Shown one piece after another: positions 1 through 7,487 of a stretch of DNA of 57,797 bases. The position numbers and the translations under genes were made by a program. Below the pieces are notes generated by a model that saw only the letters and a program-made list of their open reading frames with translations, was not told where the DNA came from and did not search any database. Source of the DNA: Prevotella sp. UBA4268 (lineage in GTDB: Bacteria > Bacteroidota > Bacteroidia > Bacteroidales > Bacteroidaceae); contig DGWC01000077.1 of the NCBI GenBank assembly GCA_002395135.1, positions 134,583 to 192,379 of the forward strand, given 5' to 3'. The stretch's first letter is position 1, and every line of letters begins with the position of its first letter.

Positions 1-217
1 CGTCGGTGATGTTGCGCACGTAGCGTACCTTATAGCCAAGGTGTTTCAGATAGCGGAAAACGGTGTCGAAGGTGATGGCCGGGCGTGCATGGCCCAGATG
101 GGGATCGCCGTAGACGGTGGGCCCGCATACATACATGCCCACGTTGGGGGCGTGGAGGGGTTCGAAACGTTCCTTCTGTCGGTGAAGGGTATTATAGATA
201 AGCAAGGGCTGTTCCAT
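1..217 (-). CDS. cysS: Cysteinyl-tRNA synthetase, N-terminal part (cut by window edge)
   Basis: Class I aminoacyl-tRNA synthetase that charges tRNA-Cys in the cytoplasm. Only the first 72 codons lie in the window; the rest continues past base 1. The peptide starts [18 protein letters not shown] and then shows [19 protein letters not shown]. This contains the zinc-ligand cysteine of the CysRS N-terminus (MYVCGPTVY) and the class I HIGH signature in its HxGH form. The following residues ([19 protein letters not shown]) are also typical of CysRS. The ATG at 217 is the natural start, and a Bacteroidota -7 element lies 33 bases upstream. Assignment is secure for the visible part. Confidence 0.95.
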   Translation of the reverse strand, partial: MEQPLLIYNTLHRQKERFEPLHAPNVGMYVCGPTVYGDPHLGHARPAITFDTVFRYLKHLGYKVRYVRNITD

Positions 218-249
218 ATTTCTCTCTGTTAAACGTTGGTAAATCGGTG

Positions 250-257
250 CAAAGTTA
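250..257 (-). promoter_or_regulatory. Promoter -7 element for cysS
   Basis: On the minus strand this reads TAACTTTG, matching the Bacteroidota housekeeping -7 consensus TAnnTTTG. It lies 33 bases before the cysS start. Confidence 0.6.
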
Positions 258-425
258 ATTGAATTCGGCGGGATTACAAAATATTTTCTCTGGTTTTAGC
301 AGTATGCGGCGGAGTTTTTGGAGCGTGTGCGGCTTTTGCGGCCGGTGGTGGCGGCATGCAGGTGTCGAAGTGCCACTATTGCCTGACCGGGGCATTGAAA
401 TGCAGGTGGCAATCCGATGCCTGGC

Positions 426-519
426 AAAAGTAAATCAATTTAATTTACCGCACAAATTAATTTAATTTACTTTTCAAATTAATTTGATTTACCGTGCAAA
501 TTAAATTGATTTACTTTTC
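426..519. repeat. 22-base-period AT-rich palindromic repeat array, copy 1
   Basis: Four units of 17-18 bases (first unit TAAATCAATTTAATTTAC) are separated by 5-base spacers that alternate CGYRC, TTTTC, CGYRC, TTTTC. Each unit nearly equals its own reverse complement. Related arrays lie at 14086-14158, 23447-23531 and 50437-50525, all between genes. The gap 218-611 holds this array, the cysS promoter, a hairpin and a 13-base tandem duplication; no gene is apparent in it. Confidence 0.85.
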
Positions 520-547
520 CATGGGTGCCGTTTCGATCGTGAAAACA

Positions 548-572
548 ATAGGTTTTCAGCCTTAAAACCTAT
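548..572 (-). terminator. Hairpin terminator candidate after the DUF4254 gene
   Basis: The 9-base arms ATAGGTTTT and AAAACCTAT pair perfectly across a 7-base loop. On the minus strand the stem is followed by TGTTTTC. It lies about 40 bases past the DUF4254 stop codon, so it probably ends that operon. Confidence 0.5.
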
Positions 573-580
573 GCTTTTCA

Positions 581-606
581 TGCTTCATGGCGATGCTTCA
601 TGGCGA
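581..606. repeat. Perfect 13-base tandem duplication
   Basis: TGCTTCATGGCGA occurs twice back to back directly downstream of the DUF4254 stop codon. This is probably a replication-slippage product. Confidence 0.8.
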
Positions 607-611
607 ACTGT

Positions 612-1154
612 CTATTTCGGTTCTCTGCAAATTTGGCCCATCTGTTGGTCGAGGAGTATGGAGAGACTGGTTTTCTGAATGATCATTTCATCCAGCATTT
701 GCTGGCATTTGCCAATCTGTTCCATCGATGCATTGGGGTTTATGATTTGCTCACTGGCGTGATAGATTTGCAAGAGCAGGTCAGCGAAACGGTTAATCGT
801 GTCAATCAGGCGGTCGGCAGCCAAGCACGCTTCAGCCTGTGGATTCTTTGTTTTGCACAACAGAACGATGGCCTGCCTTGCTTTTTTGGTTGCCTCGTCT
901 TGTTCTTTGCGGGATGTTTCCAAGCGCTGTCTAATCTGTGTCTCGCCCTTGCCGTCGGCATCCGTGCACGGACTGTGGTTCTCTAAATGCCATATAGCGG
1001 TGTGAGCCCAGCATTTCAGGTAGATAAAATGCTCAATGGTGTTCTTGCCGAAGGGGTTTTCTTTCGGTCTGTCAGTATGGTTGAGCAGGTGGTAGTTGGC
1101 GATGGCCATGTTGCATACTTTGTTGCAAATGCCGGAAAAAGTCATTTTGTTCAT
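612..1154 (-). CDS. DUF4254 family protein
   Basis: A 180-residue cytoplasmic protein of unknown function. The N-terminal half has the family hallmark around residues 37-60, with KNTIEHFIYLKCWAHTAIWHLEN resembling the conserved 'TIEHL.YLK.W.DT.QWHLED' block of DUF4254. The C-terminal half is predicted helical, with no membrane segment and no signal peptide. Its ATG overlaps the stop codon of the upstream broken hydrolase by 4 bases, so the two were translationally coupled. In other Bacteroidota such genes often sit near cell-envelope glycosyltransferase genes (recollection), but none is visible here. The family call rests on the motif only. Confidence 0.75.
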   Translation of the reverse strand: MNKMTFSGICNKVCNMAIANYHLLNHTDRPKENPFGKNTIEHFIYLKCWAHTAIWHLENHSPCTDADGKGETQIRQRLETSRKEQDEATKKARQAIVLLCKTKNPQAEACLAADRLIDTINRFADLLLQIYHASEQIINPNASMEQIGKCQQMLDEMIIQKTSLSILLDQQMGQICREPK

Positions 1155-2036
1155 GGTTTTACTATGTGATAGAATGAGGTGAACTTGCTGGTTATGCTTT
1201 CTTTCTGATATTGAAGATGCACTGGTGGCCCGGTGTGCGATAGCATGAGTTGCCCTGTGCGTTCAATAAAAAGCAAGCGGTTTTCGTTGGCGGTGGGCAT
1301 GTGGCTGTTGATGTTACGCAGGAAACTTGACGGATCGCCATCGGTGAAACGGTCGTAGGTGCCTATGAGCAATGCTCCTGTGTGTGTAATTTGTGCCACT
1401 TGTGAGAAATCACCATGGGGAGAGGTGTGCACGTTGTTAAGCAGGCAACCGTGTACCCAGTCATAAGCCGTGTTTACAGTACATTCCACCCAGCCCATCA
1501 GCATGAAGGGCAGCATCTGGTTGCCGCGTCCTTGTTCATAGAGTAGGCGGATGATTTCGCGCTGCGAGGGTGTTACATCGGCCGTCATGAAATCGATATT
1601 GGCAGGTGAGCAGCAGGAAATGCTCTATGCGAGGGTCATGGTGGCGCGACAGGTAATATATCACTTTGTTGGCTCCCAGCGAATGACCACCCAAAATGAT
1701 ATGCTAGTATCCGGCATGTTCGGCATAGTCGAGATATGCGCATACATCTTCGTCGGTCATTGCGAACCGTTCATTCCACGAGCCAATGATTTCTTCCTTG
1801 CCCGTATGGGTGTTTTTAGTGCGTATAGCGCCGAAGGCATCGTTGGTTTGTGCGTAGACAAAGTCGATGCCTGCTGCCGTAAGCGTGTCACCTATATTAT
1901 AATAGAAGGGGTTGCTGTAAAAGTTTCCATGAATGCCCGTGATGATGATCAGTACGGTGTCGGCCTTTTGTTCTGCTTCAAAAAGGGTTCCGTCAAGCAG
2001 AACGCCTCTCTTCGTTTCAACTTTCAAGTCTTTCAT
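1151..2036 (-). pseudogene. Broken alpha/beta-hydrolase gene (in-frame TAG plus frameshift)
   Basis: Two open segments together encode one alpha/beta-hydrolase of about 295 residues. Residues 1-110 (MKDLKVETKRGVLLDG, then LIIITGIHGNFYSNPFYYNIG) form the N-terminal half with an oxyanion-type HG motif. The frame then meets TAG at 1704-1706. Reading through it gives HIILGGHSLGANKVIYYL, which holds the nucleophile elbow GHSLG. About 30 codons later, near 1607-1617, one base appears to be missing; in the shifted frame the protein continues SPANIDFMTADVTPSQ and so on to the stop at 1151. Both lesions fall inside the catalytic domain, so the gene is probably dead. It overlaps DUF4286 upstream (20 bases) and DUF4254 downstream (4 bases), a former three-gene operon. 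Confidence 0.8.
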
Positions 2037-2358
2037 CTTCTTCAGGTGCATTCACTTCAACACGCTTCAATATGGTGGAGAAACGCAAAATCTGATTGCC
2101 AAAGCACTCTTCAAACCGGGCATTAAGCGTTGCCTCGTGGTGTCTTTTCCATTCGCGCAGACCGTTCAAGGTGTCGATATCAAACTGCACGGCATAACTT
2201 GTCTGGTTGTCAGTGGCCTCGTTCATGACTCGATAGATTTGCGGATTCTTCAGAAATCCTGTTTCTACCGCTTTCTGCAGGTATTCGTGACGCAGCCAAT
2301 GAAGGAAATCCCCGATTTGCTCGTCTTTTACGTAGTATGTTGTATTGAAAACAAACAT
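2017..2358 (-). CDS. DUF4286 family protein
   Basis: A small protein of 113 residues, no signal peptide. The pattern MFVFNTTYYVKDEQIGDFLHWLRHEYLQ, followed by YAVQFDIDTLNGLREWKRHHEATLNARFEECFGNQILRFSTIL, matches my recollection of the Bacteroidota DUF4286 family (a small ferredoxin-like or ABM-like alpha/beta fold, function unknown). It is the first gene of a minus-strand operon with the broken hydrolase and DUF4254 genes. A -7 element lies 35 bases upstream of its ATG. Confidence 0.7.
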   Translation of the reverse strand: MFVFNTTYYVKDEQIGDFLHWLRHEYLQKAVETGFLKNPQIYRVMNEATDNQTSYAVQFDIDTLNGLREWKRHHEATLNARFEECFGNQILRFSTILKRVEVNAPEEDERLES

Positions 2359-2392
2359 GTCTTTTTTCGTTGAAAAATTATTAATTCGTTTG

Positions 2393-2400
2393 CAAAGTTA
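2393..2400 (-). promoter_or_regulatory. Promoter -7 element for the DUF4286 operon
   Basis: The minus strand reads TAACTTTG (consensus TAnnTTTG). It is arranged back to back with the promoter of the HxlR-type gene, so the regulator could act on both. Confidence 0.6.
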
Positions 2401-2540
2401 TTCATATTTTCCAGATTTCCCATCAACAGGCACACTGATAATTTTCTCAGTGTGACAAATTGTTGTTTTCGTAATAGTGTACCAACAGTTCTTGTTGGCA
2501 GTATTTTGCATGATTCTTTCCTGTTTTGCAGGAAAATTTG

Positions 2541-2548
2541 TATTTTTG
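2541..2548 (+). promoter_or_regulatory. Promoter -7 element for the HxlR-type gene
   Basis: TATTTTTG fits TAnnTTTG and lies only 8 bases before the ATG at 2557. Transcription would then begin within a few bases of the start codon, so the mRNA may be leaderless or nearly so. Confidence 0.5.
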
Positions 2549-2556
2549 CCCCTGCT

Positions 2557-2916
2557 ATGTATAACAAGAAAATACCAGTGGATATCAATTGTGGTTTCCG
2601 CATAGCCATCGAGGTGATGGGCGGTAAGTGGAAACCTTATATCATCTATGAATTGTTGGATGGTCCGCGTCGTCCGAGTGAATTGCAACGGCGGATGCCC
2701 CATGCCAGTGAGCGCGTGCTGGCACAACAACTGAAAGAACTGATGGAATACGGCGTTGTGGAGAAGAAGGTCATTGACTCCATGTGCAAACACTCGGAAT
2801 ATAGTCTCACTGATCTGGGGCGCACGCTTATTCCTATTATAGAGCAACTTCGGAAATGGGGCAATGATTTCCGCCCGATGATGGAGAAGATTCTGAAAGA
2901 AAAGGAGGAACAATGA
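2557..2916 (+). CDS. HxlR-family winged-helix transcriptional regulator
   Basis: A 119-residue DNA-binding protein. It contains the HxlR/MarR-like winged-helix layout: CGFRIAIEVMGGKWKPYIIYELLDG, then PRRPSELQRRMPHASERVLAQQLKELMEYGVVEKKV (recognition helix and wing). The conserved N-terminal cysteine (Cys12) that some HxlR proteins use to sense thiol stress is present. The start chosen is ATG 2557; an upstream in-frame ATG at 2452 would add 35 residues unlike the family and lies before the promoter. It is divergent from the DUF4286 operon, a likely target. The inducer is unknown. Confidence 0.9.
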   Translation: MYNKKIPVDINCGFRIAIEVMGGKWKPYIIYELLDGPRRPSELQRRMPHASERVLAQQLKELMEYGVVEKKVIDSMCKHSEYSLTDLGRTLIPIIEQLRKWGNDFRPMMEKILKEKEEQ

Positions 2917-2917
2917 A

Positions 2918-2963
2918 AATGAAAGAAACTGCCGAACTGAAGTCAGGGGCAGTTTCTTTCATT
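2918..2963. terminator. Bidirectional terminator between convergent genes
   Basis: A perfect 16-base stem (AATGAAAGAAACTGCC and its complement) with a 14-base loop sits between the HxlR-type gene and the pectinase gene, which converge here. Confidence 0.7.
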
Positions 2964-3001
2964 GGGGATTTTATCCGTAAGAATATTTTTTATGTTAGGT
3001 T

Positions 3002-4561
3002 TCACTCTGCGGGCATGGGCGAACAGTTCTTGAAGTGGTTGTTCTCCACCAGTGGGCCGTCAACCTTCAGTTTCACCGTGCCGTCGGGCGTGGCGAACTG
3101 CAGGTTACTGAACGTCATGTTGCGGCCGTCGAGGATGTCGATGACGTTGTCGTCAGACTTCAGTTGGCAGTTCTCCACCACCAGGTTGTTGATGTCGTGG
3201 AGTGCCATGAGTCGCTTCGACGATGACTTCACGCGCTGGACATGCACGTTCATGGCGGGCGATTCGGGAATGCCCGTCACGTTGAGGAAGTAGTTGGCGT
3301 TGTTGATGTCGAGGTCGCTGATGCTGATGTTGCGGTAGACGGGTGTGAACTGGTCGCGCCGCATGGTAACGCGCTGTGAGGCATTGCCCACATAGATGGC
3401 CGACCCGAGCATGTCGAACCGGATGGCCGACCCCACGTTGTTCATCGTGATACGCTCGTAATACAGATTCTCGCCACCGCCTCCGCGCGGACGGCGCGTC
3501 TTGAAGCGGATGCCCACACTGGAGCCATCGAACACGCAATCGTGCACATAAACGTCGCGAATCATGCCGGCAGTCTCGCTGCCGCAGGTCACTCCGCCGT
3601 GGCATTTCTTGGCCAGACAGTAGCGTATGACGAGGTTCTCGGTGGGTTTGTTCACGCGCAGACCGTCTTCTCCGCGTCCCGACTTGATGGTGAATCCGTC
3701 GTCGCCCGTGTTCACGGTGCAGTATTCTATCAGGATGTTCTTGCACGACTCAATGTCCATGCCGTCGCCGCAATCGATGTGCCACGGTGTTTCGCTCTCC
3801 ACGCTGATGCCACGGATGATGACATTCTCGCAGTAGGTGGGCACCACGTTCCAGAAAGGCGAGCGCAGCAGCGACACGCCCTCGATGAGCACATTGGTGC
3901 AGCGCACGGGTCCGATGAACGTGGGGGCGAAGATCTTGCCGCCGCGGTCAACGCCGTCGTAGAACCGCTCTGTGGGCGGGATGCTGTAATCGAAGTTGCG
4001 GTCGTAGTTGCCATAGTTGACCGAAGCCTTGCGCAGCGGTGCGTCCATGGGCGGGCCAACCAGCAGTCCGCCGCCGGTGATGGCGATGTTGTCCTGCTCA
4101 AAAGCGTAGATCAGTGCCCCGGTTGACATTCCCTCGATGCCGGCGCTGCGGGTGAACACCACGGGCAGATAGTCTTTCACCTCGCTGCTGAAGTTCAGCG
4201 TCACGCCCTTGGGGATGTTCAGGTTCACATTGCTCTTCAGGATGATGCGCCCCGTGTTCCACTCTCCCTGCGGGATGATTACGGTGCCGCCGCCCTTGGC
4301 ATTCACCTCGTCGATGGCCGCCTGCACTTTTTGCGTGATGAGTCCTTTCTTGTCGGCCTTCTTCAGTTTCACGGTGACGGTGAGGTCGGGGAAGGTATTA
4401 CGTTTCAGTTGCGGCATGTCGAAGGGTGCCTCGATGGGTACCACCTCTGCCGGCATGCATGCGGCTCCCACCTGCTCGCGCGAGAGTCTTGACTGAGCCT
4501 TTGCCTGGAGTCCGGCAAGGAGGGTGATTGCCAGCAGGCATGTGATGGTTTTTCTGTTCAT
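3002..4561 (-). CDS. Secreted glycoside hydrolase family 28 (polygalacturonase-type)
   Basis: A 519-residue pectin-lyase-fold enzyme expected to hydrolyse galacturonosyl bonds of pectin in the periplasm or at the surface. Residues 1-23 form a signal peptide ending AKAQ. The GH28 active-site elements appear in order: DGMD (266-269), NTGDDGF (284-290), the HGG version of the GHG motif (321-323) and RFK in place of RIK (352-354). The parallel beta-helix follows. ATG 4561 was chosen because it starts a clean signal peptide; a start 13 codons earlier is possible but would spoil it. It is the last gene of a minus-strand operon with CE15 and rare-sugar catabolic genes. Exo- versus endo-activity and exact substrate cannot be read from sequence. 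Confidence 0.9.
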   Translation of the reverse strand: MNRKTITCLLAITLLAGLQAKAQSRLSREQVGAACMPAEVVPIEAPFDMPQLKRNTFPDLTVTVKLKKADKKGLITQKVQAAIDEVNAKGGGTVIIPQGEWNTGRIILKSNVNLNIPKGVTLNFSSEVKDYLPVVFTRSAGIEGMSTGALIYAFEQDNIAITGGGLLVGPPMDAPLRKASVNYGNYDRNFDYSIPPTERFYDGVDRGGKIFAPTFIGPVRCTNVLIEGVSLLRSPFWNVVPTYCENVIIRGISVESETPWHIDCGDGMDIESCKNILIEYCTVNTGDDGFTIKSGRGEDGLRVNKPTENLVIRYCLAKKCHGGVTCGSETAGMIRDVYVHDCVFDGSSVGIRFKTRRPRGGGGENLYYERITMNNVGSAIRFDMLGSAIYVGNASQRVTMRRDQFTPVYRNISISDLDINNANYFLNVTGIPESPAMNVHVQRVKSSSKRLMALHDINNLVVENCQLKSDDNVIDILDGRNMTFSNLQFATPDGTVKLKVDGPLVENNHFKNCSPMPAE

Positions 4562-4636
4562 GTTCAGATGATTTGGTGATGAATAATGCTGTGTTTTCAC
4601 TGTTTTTCAATGGCTGTCAGCCATGCTTTGCGCCAT

Positions 4637-5875
4637 TTATTTAGAAGAACTTGCCGCGCTGGTGCCAAACACTTTGTTGGCAAACTGCAGGAAGTGCTCC
4701 CAGTCGAAAGGTAGCACGGCATGCCGCCCTGTGCGGATATGATAGGCTATCTGGCCGTCGGTAACGGGATGGTCGATGGCAGGCAGTTGGTCTGCCGCCA
4801 CTCCTTTTAAGCCATAAAGCGCATAGACGGGGTTGGCATTCCATCCGCCGAGGAACTCTCCGCGCTGGTCGGCCCAGTTGTCTTCGCTGGCTGATGCAAT
4901 ATAAACGGCACGCGGCGCGCAGAGTGCCACGGCAAAATGCTGGTCGAAGGGCATGCGCTGTTCACGGTTGCCGAACTGCAGGAAGTTGCCGTTGAACCAG
5001 TAGGGGAAGTGGTCGTTGACACATTCCACCGTTTCGCCTATTTTTCGGTTCGACAATGCGGCTCCGCAGCAACCGCTGTTCACGGGGATGGTCAGTGCAA
5101 AGCGCTGGTCGGTGGCACCTGCCCACAGGGCGGCCTTGCCCAGGCGTGAGTGTCCAATCACGGCCACTCGGCTGGCGTCTACTTGCGTGTCGGTCTCCAG
5201 ATAGTCGAGCACGCGGCTGGCCGTCCATGCCCAGGCGGCGATGCTGCCCCACTCGTCGGGGTAGGGATAGGTCTGGCCGGGACGGTAATAGTCGGTCTGC
5301 ACGCCCGTGATAACATCGAGAATCTTGTCGGGTGCCACGTCGGTATAGCAGAAGGTGGCCAGTCCGAAGCCGTTGTTCAGTATGCGCTCCAACTGCCATC
5401 CGTCTTTCTGTGCGCCGGTAACCACCTCGTTCTTGCCGAAACAGAGTCCCACAAACACTGGAACCTTGGCCTTTTCGTTCTTCTTCAGTGGCAGGTAGAG
5501 TTGCACTTCCACCTGAGTAGGATTGCTCTTGGTGCTCAAAGACATGTTGATCAGTTTGCGCAAGGCGCGCGTGTTGCCCACGCTTACCTCTTCTTCGGAA
5601 ACCACCGTGGCGGGCAGACGCTTCTTTATCTTCGGCATTCTGCCGTACATATATTCGGTGAGCATGTCCAACACTTCGGGCCGGCGCTTTTTCTCCCATT
5701 CTTTTCGGGTGGTCACTCTCTGTCCGTCTTGGCACATCAGCACGTCGGGCAGTGTGAATTGGGGTATTTTGCTCTCGTCGTAGTTAGCCAGTTTGATGTA
5801 GTCTTTCTTGGGATGAGGATTCTGCGCCTGCAGCAAAAACGGGAACAAAGCGATGAGGATGAGTGCTCTTTTCAT
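4637..5875 (-). CDS. Secreted carbohydrate esterase, CE15-like (glucuronoyl esterase family)
   Basis: A 412-residue alpha/beta-hydrolase with a signal peptide (residues 1-18, ending LQAQ). The nucleophile elbow is GHSRLGK with Ser243, the signature of bacterial CE15 enzymes. The acid region is SASEDNWADQRGEF (329-341), and the catalytic histidine candidate is His385 in GRHAVLPFDWEHF. CE15 enzymes cleave esters of glucuronic acid, classically lignin-carbohydrate esters; related proteins also occur in pectin loci. Gap to the pectinase gene is 75 bases. ATG 5875 begins the signal peptide. Family is clear; substrate is inferred from neighbours only. Confidence 0.85.
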   Translation of the reverse strand: MKRALILIALFPFLLQAQNPHPKKDYIKLANYDESKIPQFTLPDVLMCQDGQRVTTRKEWEKKRRPEVLDMLTEYMYGRMPKIKKRLPATVVSEEEVSVGNTRALRKLINMSLSTKSNPTQVEVQLYLPLKKNEKAKVPVFVGLCFGKNEVVTGAQKDGWQLERILNNGFGLATFCYTDVAPDKILDVITGVQTDYYRPGQTYPYPDEWGSIAAWAWTASRVLDYLETDTQVDASRVAVIGHSRLGKAALWAGATDQRFALTIPVNSGCCGAALSNRKIGETVECVNDHFPYWFNGNFLQFGNREQRMPFDQHFAVALCAPRAVYIASASEDNWADQRGEFLGGWNANPVYALYGLKGVAADQLPAIDHPVTDGQIAYHIRTGRHAVLPFDWEHFLQFANKVFGTSAASSSK

Positions 5876-5947
5876 GTGGAGTAATTTGTTTTTGAAAGAA
5901 AAAATGAAAACAATTCTTTTTAGTTGGCAAATACCTGTGGAGTAGAA

Positions 5948-6004
5948 TCTACAGCCTGCATGCTTTGGGGCTAAGCGCATCTTCCAAAGCATGCAAACTG
6001 TAGA
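5948..6004. terminator. Intergenic hairpin between isomerase and esterase genes
   Basis: TCTACAG, TGCATGCTTTGG and their complements form a long imperfect stem (outer arms 5948-5954 and 5998-6004). No U tract follows on the minus strand, so it may be an RNA-stability element or weak attenuator that sets the catabolic genes apart from the secreted-enzyme genes. Confidence 0.4.
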
Positions 6005-6028
6005 CCGTATGATTATTATCAGTATTCA

Positions 6029-7453
6029 CTATTCGTGAACGTAGAGTTCCCAGCCGAGATAGGTTTCCAGTGCTTCCTGAACAATCTCAGCCACATTGCT
6101 GCGGACAAGAGCCACGTGGTGTTCGAATCCGTTCTTACAGATGTATTTCATCAGTTTCTGCAGGTTGTCCACCTTGGTCACGGCGATGCAGCCGTCCATT
6201 CCGTAGGGCTCGTTTGTAATCTGGCCTTCGCCGAGGTATGCTTTGATGCATCCGCGCGGGTCGTCGGTAGAGATGCGGAAGAAGGTGAAGTCGCCCTCAG
6301 ATACTTTGGCATACACGGCTCCGAAGGTGCGTACTTTGCCCAATGTGCGGCCGAGCACGCCGAGCGGACCCAGTTTCACATTGTTGTTGCCCACGAATGA
6401 CTTCGGGAAGTTTCCGCAGTGCGTGCATACACACTTGTTGCGGTCTTCAGCGAAGTTGTTGTTCCAGTCGGCCAGGGCAGCGGCATTGCCCGATGCCAGG
6501 TGCAGAGCCAGCATGGAAACGGCTCCTGCTATATCGGTCTCGCAGGCACAAGGAATGCCCATGTCGCCCAGCATGGCCATCGTGATGCAGGGAGCGCAGC
6601 CATAGTTCACCTCGAGTGAATCCCAGCACTGGAGTGCCACGGCATCCACCTTGTTGGCCTTCACCCAGTTGTCCACGGCCACGCCGAACTTGGCTTGTGT
6701 CTTCAGTTTGTCTTCATAACTCTCAGGCACCTTGGCATAGCCACGGATGTCCTCCATCTTCTTTGCCAGTGCGGGATCGTCGTCGGCAATCTTTTCAGCG
6801 GCAAAGAGCAGTTCAGAGAGGTCGGCAGGCACCACGGTGATGCCACTGCGCTGCAGCAGTTTCTCGCTGGCGCGGCAGGTGTTGAATCCCAATGGGCGCG
6901 TTCCGATTTGTCCGATGCGGCAATGGCGCAGGGTGTTCACTACGCGGCAAACGGCAGCAAACTTGTTGAGGTCCTTCACCAGCGTGTCGCTATATATAGA
7001 ATAGGTGTGGAGCGTGGTGTCTGTGAAGGGAATTCCATACTGATAGAGGTTGTTGCAAACGGAAATCTTTCCGCAGAAAGCGTCGCGGCGGCTGTCGAGA
7101 TCCACCTTGTCGTTCTCATCGTCGCAAGCCTGAACCAGCACGGGAACATTCAGTTCGGCACGGCTGATGGCGTTGATGATACCGATTTCGAAACCGAAAT
7201 TAGGCAGGCTTACGATGATGCCGTCGATTTCATCTCGGTGCTGGCGGAAGAGTTCCGAGCAGAGCACACCGTCTTCTACGGTCTCAATGGAACTGCTGCC
7301 CGTGGGTGTGGCATCCTCTGGCAGGATGACATACTCATAGCCTTGTTCCTCGATGGTTTTCAGAAGTTGTTTGCGAACGTCGCGAGCGAGTTCGGAATTG
7401 AAATAGGCACGGGTGCCGATGATGACACCGAAGCAAGTTTTATTGTTCCTCAT
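6029..7453 (-). CDS. L-fucose/L-arabinose isomerase-type sugar isomerase (candidate D-apiose isomerase)
   Basis: A 474-residue cytoplasmic protein of the L-fucose isomerase superfamily. It has the N-terminal Rossmann-like domains (GVIIGTRAYFNSELA; DGIIVSLPNFGFEIG), an ACETDIAGAVSMLALHLASG stretch with Glu and Asp expected to bind the catalytic metal, and a C-terminal domain with the TDDPRGCIKAYLGEGQITNEPYGMDGC block seen in fucose isomerase C-domains. It shares the operon with an FGGY kinase and a split transketolase. That trio is the known transketolase route for D-apiose (isomerase to apulose, apulose kinase, apulose-4-phosphate transketolase). The specific substrate is inferred. Confidence 0.75.
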   Translation of the reverse strand: MRNNKTCFGVIIGTRAYFNSELARDVRKQLLKTIEEQGYEYVILPEDATPTGSSSIETVEDGVLCSELFRQHRDEIDGIIVSLPNFGFEIGIINAISRAELNVPVLVQACDDENDKVDLDSRRDAFCGKISVCNNLYQYGIPFTDTTLHTYSIYSDTLVKDLNKFAAVCRVVNTLRHCRIGQIGTRPLGFNTCRASEKLLQRSGITVVPADLSELLFAAEKIADDDPALAKKMEDIRGYAKVPESYEDKLKTQAKFGVAVDNWVKANKVDAVALQCWDSLEVNYGCAPCITMAMLGDMGIPCACETDIAGAVSMLALHLASGNAAALADWNNNFAEDRNKCVCTHCGNFPKSFVGNNNVKLGPLGVLGRTLGKVRTFGAVYAKVSEGDFTFFRISTDDPRGCIKAYLGEGQITNEPYGMDGCIAVTKVDNLQKLMKYICKNGFEHHVALVRSNVAEIVQEALETYLGWELYVHE

Positions 7454-7487
7454 AATTCTATAATGTTTTGTTTATAATGTCGGGTTC

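Noticed and set aside
426..519. CRISPR array
   Set aside because: The spacers are only 4-5 bases and repeat in type; there are no unique 30-base spacers and no cas genes.
5150..5884. Long plus-strand open frames opposite the esterase, receptor, RNase R and hmuS genes
   Set aside because: These are antisense shadows of clearly recognised minus- or plus-strand genes; their translations show no domain.
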